A stretch of DNA of 16,216 bases from DASRAA01 sp036512955 (GTDB lineage Bacteria; Acidobacteriota; Terriglobia; Terriglobales; Acidobacteriaceae): positions 1 through 16,216 of the forward strand of contig DATBZX010000106.1 in the NCBI GenBank assembly GCA_036512955.1, in the 5' to 3' direction. This document shows positions 6,947-12,232 of this stretch, in pieces (the stretch's first letter is position 1; the number at the start of each line of letters is the position of its first letter). A program made the position numbers and the translations under genes. The notes under the pieces were generated by a model. It made no database searches and had not been told where the DNA came from. It was given only the letters and a program-made list of their open reading frames with translations.

Positions 6947-8094
6947 CCAACTCGGAAGAGTGGTATCGAGGTCGCGAACAGACATTAGTTAAACATTCCC
7001 TACTCAAAGATTATTTAGGCGCGTTGGCGAATATAGTTGGCCAAAAATATTCGTCTATAACGTACGTCGACTGTTTTTTCGGTCCATGGAAAGCGGCCTC
7101 GGAGCGATATGAAGACACATCATTTGGTATCGCGATAGCGGAGCTAAATAAAGCTCGCCAACAGCTGAAGGCACAATTTAACCGCGATGTAGAGATGAGG
7201 TGCTTCTTTATAGAGAAGAACCTTCGCGCGTACGACGAATTGGCACAGTTTATTGACCGAACCCGCGCACCGGGCTTGGAATTGGAAGCCAAGAACGGAA
7301 GATTCGAAAATCTCATACCGGAAGTCTCGAAATTCGTACAGGACAAGAAGGGCACCTTTTCATTTCTCTTCATTGACCCTCGCGGCTGGAAACCAATTGC
7401 GATCAACACCCTGAAACCTCTGCTGCAATTGAGACCAGGGGAAGTCCTGATTAACTTGATGACTTCACATCTACGTCGATTCATCAAGACTCAAAACCAA
7501 ACGGAACTCTTTGGCTCAAACGCACCAATCGATCGGTTGAACAATCTCAACGGCACCGACCTCGACGATGAGATGGTCGCACTCTACTCGAGTGAACTGA
7601 GTAAGGAGGGTGGCTTCCAGTATGTTTGTGCAGCCATAATTCTCAAACCAAGCATTGACATTCCGAACTACCGACTGATTTACGCGACGCGCAATCAGCT
7701 TGGCTTGGCAAAATTCAAAGAAGCGGAAAAGCGGTCAATGATAAGAATGCAGCCAGCACGTGCGGAAGCGAAGCTGCGCAAAGATGAGGAAAGGACAGGC
7801 CAATCAGGATTATTCCCAGCCAACGAAATCTACAACTCCAGTTACTACCAGCAGCTGAGAGATAGATATCTGTCGCGGTCACGCTCCAGAGTTTGGAACC
7901 TTCTAAGTGCAGGACCTCCGGTATCCTACGATGATCTGTGGAAGGCAGCGCTGGCCGATCCGCTCGTGTTTGAGAGCGACCTGAAGGAGTGGCTCAGGTC
8001 TAACCCCCGGGTCAGGTTCTCGAATCTTGAACCAAATGAACGTTCCCCCAAAGTAGGGTGCGGGCATCTTGTGACCTTATGGGCGACAGAGTGA
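6943..8094 (+). CDS. tcmP: Three-Cys-motif partner protein TcmP
   Basis: This encodes a 383-residue protein of the TcmP family, named for its constant pairing with the three-Cys-motif protein encoded just upstream. Biochemistry is not established. The N-terminal two thirds look like a class I methyltransferase fold: VDCFFG (43-48) at motif I, FFIEKN (88-93) with the acidic residue at the end of strand 2, NGRF (118-121), and FLFIDPRGW (141-149) at motif IV. The last motif-I glycine of the usual family pattern (DxFAGPG) is replaced by tryptophan here. The C-terminal part (about 315-383) has a winged-helix look (VWNLLSAGPPVSYDDLWKAAL). It starts at an ATG overlapping the upstream stop codon. Segments such as 7021-7080 are only 40% G+C, against about 68% in a sampled thrS segment (5401-5460). 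Confidence 0.88.
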   Translation: MTNSEEWYRGREQTLVKHSLLKDYLGALANIVGQKYSSITYVDCFFGPWKAASERYEDTSFGIAIAELNKARQQLKAQFNRDVEMRCFFIEKNLRAYDELAQFIDRTRAPGLELEAKNGRFENLIPEVSKFVQDKKGTFSFLFIDPRGWKPIAINTLKPLLQLRPGEVLINLMTSHLRRFIKTQNQTELFGSNAPIDRLNNLNGTDLDDEMVALYSSELSKEGGFQYVCAAIILKPSIDIPNYRLIYATRNQLGLAKFKEAEKRSMIRMQPARAEAKLRKDEERTGQSGLFPANEIYNSSYYQQLRDRYLSRSRSRVWNLLSAGPPVSYDDLWKAALADPLVFESDLKEWLRSNPRVRFSNLEPNERSPKVGCGHLVTLWATE

Positions 8095-8148
8095 CAAAGC
8101 GCGCTCGGCGCTGCAACCGCGCGGATTCAGGACCGGAACCAGGAGACC

Positions 8149-8868
8149 TTGCAGAATTTCGCTAGAGTATTAAAATTGCGAGGGATTCAGTTGGTGCTGC
8201 TACATTATTCCACTTCGCAAGTATTAACGGTCGTCGCCGGCGCTATCACACTCGGGTACATCCTAGAGTTGCTCAAGATCAAGCCCTTCTTCCGAACGCG
8301 GGCACCGTGGGCAGGTTATTGGCCTGAGGTGTGGGCGACGATTAGTGTTGTCGGAGTCACCATTTTGTGGGCGACTGACTGGCCCATCATTCGTGTCATC
8401 TTCCTCCTGCTCGCCTGCATCTCAGGTCAGCTTTTATTCAAGGCGTTCATCGGTGAACTTCCACCTAAGGTCGTTCGACGCGGCACATCTGTCCGCGATT
8501 ACGACGGCGGGTACACTTTTCGTGTCCCCCCGGGCTTCAAGTCCCAATTTCATATTTTTGCGTCTGAAAGGGTTCGCGTCGCCCTTCTTCGAACAAAAGG
8601 GGGCCTTGAACCCTACATGGCGGTGGCGATGATCGGTCCTGTCGAATATGCGGAATCACCCATCTACCCAAACACTTTGGAATTCTTGGAGCGGCACCCA
8701 CGCGTCATTGGCGAAGGGATTCCCGCCACCGAGACCCGCTATCTTGGCGGTGTTCGTGTTTCTGTGATCCGCGACCACTTCGAGCTTCTGTTTAGTCTCA
8801 CAAGGCCCGGGGGACCAGCCGATGAAGCTGCGTTTGAGTCGTTTCTGTCTTCCGTGAGGTTAGAATAG
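8149..8868 (+). CDS. Membrane-anchored protein with C-terminal PsbP/DUF1795-like domain
   Basis: This encodes a protein of about 239 residues that I do not recognise by name. It has three predicted transmembrane segments within the first 105 residues (SQVLTVVAGAITLGYILELL; WPEVWATISVVGVTILWAT; IIRVIFLLLACISGQLLF). A soluble domain follows (about 110-239) that begins GYTFRVPPGFK and ends FESFLSSVRLE, a pattern reminiscent of PsbP/DUF1795-type domains. The start is uncertain: TTG at 8149 has AGGAG only 3 nt upstream, while TTG 8191 or GTG 8194 sit 6-9 nt after AGGG. It lies 54 nt after tcmP on the same strand with no clear terminator between, so it may belong to the same operon. An REP-like pair ends the unit. 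Confidence 0.6.
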   Translation: MQNFARVLKLRGIQLVLLHYSTSQVLTVVAGAITLGYILELLKIKPFFRTRAPWAGYWPEVWATISVVGVTILWATDWPIIRVIFLLLACISGQLLFKAFIGELPPKVVRRGTSVRDYDGGYTFRVPPGFKSQFHIFASERVRVALLRTKGGLEPYMAVAMIGPVEYAESPIYPNTLEFLERHPRVIGEGIPATETRYLGGVRVSVIRDHFELLFSLTRPGGPADEAAFESFLSSVRLE

Positions 8869-8885
8869 TTATCATTGAGTCGGCG

Positions 8886-8965
8886 GGTGGGCCGGGGTGG
8901 GGCTTTTCGCTTCGAGAATTCCAGAGTTCTTAATCCTCCGTTCGATAAAGACCCACCCGGCCACC
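8886..8965. repeat. Inverted pair of shortened REP-like elements, bidirectional terminator
   Basis: Positions 8886-8905 and 8948-8965 are inverted copies of one G/C-rich unit (GGTGGCCGGGTGGGTCTT on the minus strand for the right copy). They pair over about 16 positions with small bulges. Each unit ends in a T-run pointing toward the centre (TTTTCG at 8904-8909; TTT on the minus strand at 8947-8949). The pair lies between convergent genes and probably terminates both. It shares CGGGGTGGGG with the pair near 10027. Confidence 0.6.
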
Positions 8966-9370
8966 TTAAAGCCCGGCGCTCGCCTTGGCCGTGCGTGTCG
9001 CCTCCCACTTGCCGTCTCTTCCTTCAGTACGGAAAGTCCCAACCAGTTTTTCGCCCTGGAGTTCACCCATTAGCGCGATCGACTCGTGACGGTCGAAGAC
9101 GCAGGTCGCGCTCAGCTTTGAGGCCGCGAACTTGCCATCCTGGAGCTTTCCCGGGCCAGTGTGTTGTGTCTCGACCGTCCCAGTCAGCGTCTCGCCTTCG
9201 ACGGCTAAAACCAGCGTTCCAGATACGGTCTGCCCCTGCACCATAAAGGAGATGTTCCATTCCCCCGCGACTGACCCCGACGGTGGCGTGCCATCCTGCG
9301 CTACAGCTGCGGAACTGGCGAGTATTAGCTCGAACACTAGAACGGTCCAAATTGCTCTGCGTTTGTTCAT
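8966..9370 (-). CDS. Small secreted beta-barrel-like protein
   Basis: This encodes a 134-residue exported protein of unknown function. The signal peptide is clear: MNKRR, then hydrophobic WTVLVFELILASS, then AVAQ. The mature domain shows alternating short strands and turns (GEWNISFMVQGQTVSGTLVL; LTGTVET; LVGTFRTEGRDGKWEATR), resembling lipocalin-like small beta-barrels common in acidobacterial and planctomycete secreted proteins. The ATG at 9370 has a strong GAGGAG 6 nt upstream; a GTG six codons earlier would overrun that site and is rejected. The stop codon touches the inverted REP-like repeat, which probably serves as terminator. One cysteine is present, so no disulfide is expected. Confidence 0.65.
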   Translation of the reverse strand: MNKRRAIWTVLVFELILASSAAVAQDGTPPSGSVAGEWNISFMVQGQTVSGTLVLAVEGETLTGTVETQHTGPGKLQDGKFAASKLSATCVFDRHESIALMGELQGEKLVGTFRTEGRDGKWEATRTAKASAGL

Positions 9371-9526
9371 CTTGATCTCCTCACCCAAAGTGTGATGATG
9401 TTGAAGATTCCCTCATTGCGCAGCGCCCGTCAACCGGAATGAACTGCCGCAGCGCGGATAACGAACAAAACAGGGGAAAATGTCCGGCAACCGAAGCATG
9501 ACGACTGGCTTCCGGAATAGCCGCGC

Positions 9527-9554
9527 GGCCCGGATAACGTATAGTAGGCGGGCC
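9527..9554 (+). promoter_or_regulatory. TATAGT hexamer inside a G/C-rich inverted repeat
   Basis: TATAGT (9540-9545) lies between GGCCCG (9527-9532) and CGGGCC (9549-9554), a perfect 6-bp inverted repeat. It could be the -10 and operator of the NTF2-like gene, whose ATG is 40 nt downstream of the hexamer. No good -35 is visible. The rest of 9371-9585 holds no gene. Confidence 0.35.
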
Positions 9555-9585
9555 AGCCCTTGCGAAAGCTAGTGGAGACCTCCGA

Positions 9586-10011
9586 ATGCCAAGTACGAAA
9601 TACGCTGCCTACAAGGCGTCCAAGCCGTACTTCGATCTGGTTCGGAAGTCGCTAGGCGACCTTGTAGATGGCGAGCACTTCTTTGACGTCGTCGCCGACG
9701 ACATCGTTTACGAAGTTCTCTACGATCTGGGTTGGCCCCGCGTCATCAAGGGACGCGCCAAGTTGATGGAAAGTTTCCGGGGCTACGGCGACAGCATCGA
9801 GCTGCAGTCGGCCGACAAGCTGATCACTCACACGGCGGACAATGGCCGTGTCGTGGTGATCGAATACGAAGTCCATGGGACGATTCTCGCCACCGGGGTG
9901 AAGTACAACAATCGCTTTTGCTCGATCATCCATATCAAGAACCGCAAGATCGCGCACTGGCGGGACTACATGGACTCCCTCGCTGCGTGGAAAGCGCTGA
10001 CGGCTAAGTAG
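9586..10011 (+). CDS. NTF2-like / SnoaL-family protein
   Basis: This encodes a 141-residue protein of the NTF2-like superfamily (SnoaL-type cone fold), which includes ketosteroid isomerase-like enzymes and many small-ligand binding proteins. Evidence is the length, the helical start, a central WPRVIKGRAKLMESFRGYG segment, and a C-terminal strand-rich part (VVVIEYEVHG; YNNRFCSIIHIKNRKIAHWR) followed by DYMDSLAAW, all typical of the fold. The ATG at 9586 has GGAG 8 nt upstream. A strong hairpin terminator follows 15 nt after the stop. No neighbour suggests a substrate, so it may be a stand-alone catabolic or detoxification protein; the specific activity is unknown. Confidence 0.8.
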   Translation: MPSTKYAAYKASKPYFDLVRKSLGDLVDGEHFFDVVADDIVYEVLYDLGWPRVIKGRAKLMESFRGYGDSIELQSADKLITHTADNGRVVVIEYEVHGTILATGVKYNNRFCSIIHIKNRKIAHWRDYMDSLAAWKALTAK

Positions 10012-10026
10012 GTAGCCAGTGGGTGG

Positions 10027-10060
10027 CCCATCCCGCCTTCTTCTGGCGGGGTGGGGTTTT
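10027..10060 (+). terminator. REP-like hairpin acting as terminator (left unit)
   Basis: CCCATCCCGCC and GGCGGGGTGGG form an 11-bp stem (one G-U pair) with a 7-nt loop, followed by GTTTT. It lies just after the NTF2-like gene. Its flank GGGTGGCCCATCC aligns with the inverted unit at 10095-10131, so it is both a terminator and half of a repeat pair. Confidence 0.65.
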
Positions 10061-10094
10061 CGTCTCTGACTGGGATGATGTTTGGTTGTCCACC

Positions 10095-10131
10095 AAAAAG
10101 ACCCATCCGGGCAAAACCAGCCCGGGTGGGG
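10095..10131 (-). repeat. REP-like hairpin, inverted partner (right unit)
   Basis: CCCATCCGGGC (10102-10112) and GCCCGGGTGGG (10120-10130) form an 11-bp stem with one G-U pair and a 7-nt loop. An A-run at 10095-10099 makes it terminator-like on the minus strand. Compared with the left unit, the stem tip has changed on both arms (GCC/GGC against GGGC/GCCC), which keeps pairing intact. The remaining sequence from 10132 to 10226 shows nothing further. Confidence 0.6.
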
Positions 10132-10226
10132 CACCCTAATCAGCTCTAACCCACATGATCGGCTGGCATACACGGACGTATCCAGCATCACAGACCCGGA
10201 AGCGATCGGAACCGTAGTCTCTCTCC

Positions 10227-10756
10227 ATGCCGTGGGGACTCGTCCGTTTCCAGCAATCTCGATGTCTCCACTTCATAACGTTCAGTTGCTATCGTCGGCA
10301 ACCGTTCCTCAACACAAAGTACGCGAAAGCCGTCTTCGAAAGGTCTCTCGAACAACCCGTCGCAGCTACCGACTCTTCGTAATCGGCTATGTCGTAATGC
10401 CGGAGCACGTTCACCTGCTCGTTACCGAACCCGGACGGGCTACGCTGGCACGGGCGATTCAGTCATTGAAGCAATCGGTTTCGCAAAAACTGAACTCACA
10501 TCACGGCCACCTCTGGCAGGCTCGTTACTACGACTTCAGCGTTTTCACTCCTAAGAAGCGCGTCGAGAAACTGAAATACATCCACCGCAACCCCGTCCAT
10601 CGTGGCTTGGTCGCGCGCGCCGAAGACTGGCCCTGGAGCAGCTACCGTCACTACGCGCTCGGCGAAGTGGGCACCGTCCAAATCGAATCGCCCGTTGCAG
10701 CATGGAAACGCCGTCAGGTCGGCACGCAGAACGTCTTAGTCCTCCCCGAAGTTTGA
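10227..10756 (+). pseudogene. REP-associated tyrosine transposase (RAYT), frameshifted
   Basis: This is a HUH/Y1-transposase-family RAYT of about 176 residues, interrupted by one frameshift. The frame from ATG 10227 gives the typical RAYT start (MPWGLVRFQQSRCLHFITFS, then CYRRQPFL and SLEQ) and stops at 10382. The continuation TRRSYRLFVIGYVVMPEHVH lies in the next frame from 10355 to 10756. GAACAACCC at 10350-10358 would be restored by one added A (Q then T), so a single A was lost from an AAA run. The HUH motif HVH is at 10406-10414 (residues 61 and 63 of the repaired protein), and the likely catalytic tyrosine is Y118 in LKYIHRNP. A REP-like pair lies 96 nt upstream, the usual partnership of this family. 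A longer reading of the second frame back to 10082 has an N-terminus with no transposase character. Confidence 0.88.
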
Positions 10757-10799
10757 CACCAACATGTGGTGTCTAAGTCCGACTTACTTGTGGTAAGAT
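10755..10799 (+). promoter_or_regulatory. vapBC control region with nested inverted repeats
   Basis: Three short perfect inverted repeats follow one another: GACACCA/TGGTGTC (10755-10773), TAAGT/ACTTA (10774-10786) and CTTAC/GTAAG (10783-10797). The last covers an extended -10, TGGTAAGAT (TAAGAT at 10794-10799), which ends 6 nt before the antitoxin ATG. These are plausible operators for the antitoxin. Confidence 0.45.
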
Positions 10800-10805
10800 A
10801 CTCTC

Positions 10806-11039
10806 ATGGATAAGGTTACCGTTTCCTCCAAAGGCCAAATCGCAATCCCCAAGCAGGTTCGGGATGCTCTGAACCTTGCTGAGGGCACCAAGCTAACCCT
10901 CGAAGTCCGCGGGCAGGAGATTGTCCTTTCCAAGGGAGCTGACTGGAAGAAGCTTCAGGGGGCCGGTGGCCCCGACCTGATGGAGAAGTTTGCCGCCTTT
11001 AAGAAACAGGAGCGCGAACTTGAAGACTCGCGTTCTTGA
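10806..11039 (+). CDS. vapB: AbrB/MazE-family antitoxin (VapB type)
   Basis: This encodes a 77-residue antitoxin with a swapped-hairpin AbrB/MazE DNA-binding domain. The N-terminal 45 residues carry the signature MDKVTVSSKGQIAIPKQVRD, then LNLAEGTKLTLEV. The C-terminal tail (MEKFAAFKKQERELEDSRS) is charged and helical, as needed to wrap the toxin. It pairs with the PIN-domain gene that overlaps its 3' end by 20 nt. There is no Shine-Dalgarno before the ATG at 10806; a -10-like TAAGAT 6 nt upstream implies a leaderless message. It should repress its own promoter through the inverted repeats just upstream. Confidence 0.9.
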   Translation: MDKVTVSSKGQIAIPKQVRDALNLAEGTKLTLEVRGQEIVLSKGADWKKLQGAGGPDLMEKFAAFKKQERELEDSRS

Positions 11040-11433
11040 TTCCTGGGCCATCCTGGAATGGATCAGCGGCAGACAGCCCGCCAGCGATGCAGTCGCGCGG
11101 CTCCTCGCAGGGTCCGGGGCTGGCACGGCGCGGCTCTTCATCAGCGCGATCAATGTCGGCGAGGTGTACTACTACCTTCGCAAGCAGCACAGTGAAAAGC
11201 TCTCGGAATGGTGGCGAGAGTCGTCGCGAACCCTCCCCGTAACTATCGAAGTGCCGACCGCCGATGACATCTGGGATGCGGCCCTGCTCAAAGGACAATA
11301 TCCCATTGCCTATGCCGACGCATTCGCCGCGGCCCTGGCGCAAAAGTATCGCTGCCCCCTGCTAACCGGAGACCCCGAACTTCGCTCGATTGCAGATCTG
11401 GAGCTAGATTGGATCGGCCGCGCGATAACGTAG
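11020..11433 (+). CDS. vapC: PIN-domain ribonuclease toxin (VapC type)
   Basis: This encodes a 137-residue PIN-domain toxin, a metal-dependent RNase expected to cut tRNA or rRNA when the antitoxin is lost. Catalytic acidic residues are all visible: D7 (RVLDSWAIL), E48 (INVGEVYYYL), D100 (IAYADAFAAALA) and D118 (LLTGDPEL), so the toxin appears active. The start is a TTG at 11020: it gives the usual PIN N-terminus and has AGGAG 7 nt upstream, inside the end of the antitoxin gene. A start at 10990 would add ten residues with no PIN character. The 20-nt overlap with the antitoxin gene implies coupled translation. Confidence 0.9.
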   Translation: MKTRVLDSWAILEWISGRQPASDAVARLLAGSGAGTARLFISAINVGEVYYYLRKQHSEKLSEWWRESSRTLPVTIEVPTADDIWDAALLKGQYPIAYADAFAAALAQKYRCPLLTGDPELRSIADLELDWIGRAIT

Positions 11434-11452
11434 GTCAATCCTGCTCTCAGAC

Positions 11453-11482
11453 CTGCTCTTTGACAATTTGAGCCGCCTTGCG
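11453..11482 (+). other. boxA-like sequence followed by a small hairpin
   Basis: CTGCTCTTTGACAATTTG (11453-11470) closely resembles rRNA-type boxA (TGCTCTTTAACAATTT in E. coli leaders). A short G/C inverted element (CCGccttgCGG) follows at 11473-11482, reminiscent of a boxA-boxB arrangement. An 8-bp direct repeat CCTGCTCT (11440 and 11452) precedes it. No rRNA or CRISPR is nearby, so it may be coincidental. Confidence 0.25.
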
Positions 11483-11540
11483 GGCGAGGGATCTCTATGG
11501 CGATGAAGGGACCGCCGATGCGCATAGGGCAAGTAAGCTA

Positions 11541-11623
11541 TTTGTTTGCAGGACTTTGCCTGTAACTACCTTTGCTTGGAAGAACTTACGCACAATCGTG
11601 CTGTAAGTCCTTTGTTTTCAGGA
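11541..11623. repeat. Degenerate tandem intergenic repeat, three copies
   Basis: Three related units start at 11541 (TTTGTTTGCAGGACTT), 11571 (TTTGCTTGGAAGAACTT) and 11611 (TTTGTTTTCAGGATGG), spaced 30 and 40 nt. CTGTAA precedes the second and third. A polypurine G-run (about 11625-11640) follows. The whole gap 11434-11737 has no credible gene; besides these it holds the boxA-like sequence and a 6-bp inverted repeat TCGTTC/GAACGA (11700-11716). It looks like a dispersed intergenic repeat. Confidence 0.5.
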
Positions 11624-11737
11624 TGGGTGGGGGGGAGGGGTACCTCCTAAGTCTTCTCTCCGGTCAGCGCGGTCGACACACTTCGCCGATCGAGTAGAGT
11701 CGTTCGTTTGGAACGAATCGGCGTTAAACTGGCGAAT

Positions 11738-12148
11738 ATGCTCACGCACTTTCCCAAGGCGGTTCCGGAGATTCCCGTCAGCAATGTCGAGAAGGCCGCC
11801 GAGTATTACGTCAACGTGCTCGGGTTCCATTTCGACTGGGGCAACGACCATGGCGGCATCGGTGGCATCTCGCAGGGGGAGTGCCGCATGTTCCTGACGA
11901 ATGCCGCGTTCTGCCAACACTACGGTAACGGCGGGCCGGTCGTGATCTGGCTGAATCTCAATGGCAGGCAGGAAGTGGATGAACTGTATCATCGTTGGCG
12001 GGATGCCGGTGCGAAGATCGTCGCCGAGCCGGAGGACAAACCGTGGCACCTGCGCGAGTTCACCGTCGCCGATCTGGACGGCAATCAGTTGCGCGTGTTC
12101 TACGATTTTTCTCGCGAATTGCAGCAGGCTGCCCCAACCCTGCCCTGA
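11738..12148 (+). CDS. VOC/glyoxalase-family protein
   Basis: This encodes a 136-residue protein of the vicinal oxygen chelate superfamily (glyoxalase I, bleomycin-resistance and dioxygenase relatives). Both beta-alpha-beta-beta-beta halves can be seen: the first begins with AVPEIPVSNVEKAAEYYVNVLGF, split by a helix, and the second ends DLDGNQLRVFYDF, the usual metal-side strand. VVIWLNLNG and DELYHRWRDAGAKIV fill the second half. A single-domain chain of this length normally dimerises. Substrate cannot be assigned. The ATG at 11738 is chosen over a GTG at 11708; no Shine-Dalgarno is present but TAAACT ends 7 nt upstream. A dispersed CCCTGAG-type repeat overlaps its stop codon. Confidence 0.85.
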   Translation: MLTHFPKAVPEIPVSNVEKAAEYYVNVLGFHFDWGNDHGGIGGISQGECRMFLTNAAFCQHYGNGGPVVIWLNLNGRQEVDELYHRWRDAGAKIVAEPEDKPWHLREFTVADLDGNQLRVFYDFSRELQQAAPTLP

Positions 12149-12161
12149 GTTTGTCGAAGGG
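12143..12161. repeat. Short dispersed-type palindromic element
   Basis: CCCTGAGTTTGTCGAAGGG is a close variant of the CCTGAGCTTGTCGAAGG element seen scattered in many environmental bacterial genomes. Here it supplies the stop codon of the VOC gene (TGA at 12146-12148). With AACCCT (12136-12141) and AGGGTT (12158-12163) it can form a hairpin. Confidence 0.5.
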
Positions 12162-12208
12162 TTCGCAATCCGCGGTTGCCTTTGCTTTTGCCTTTCGCTC
12201 GAGTGAAC

Positions 12209-12226
12209 TACAATGCCCGCACGGAG
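12209..12226 (+). promoter_or_regulatory. Candidate -10 and ribosome binding site of the aldolase gene
   Basis: TACAAT (12209-12214) may be the -10; the best -35 candidates in the T-rich stretch before it are weak. GGAG (12223-12226) lies 6 nt before ATG 12233 and fixes that start. Confidence 0.4.
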
Positions 12227-12232
12227 AAACCC

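Noticed and set aside
10082..10226. N-terminal extension of the RAYT second frame
   Set aside because: The translated extension has no transposase similarity and includes an REP hairpin; the true N-terminus is in the other frame from 10227.
10350..10358. Programmed -1 frameshift in the RAYT
   Set aside because: There is no slippery heptamer; re-pairing from CAA to ACA would be poor. A lost A explains it better.
11497..11565. 22-codon open frame with a GAGG upstream
   Set aside because: It runs into the intergenic repeat and its peptide shows no clear membrane or toxin character; too short to support.
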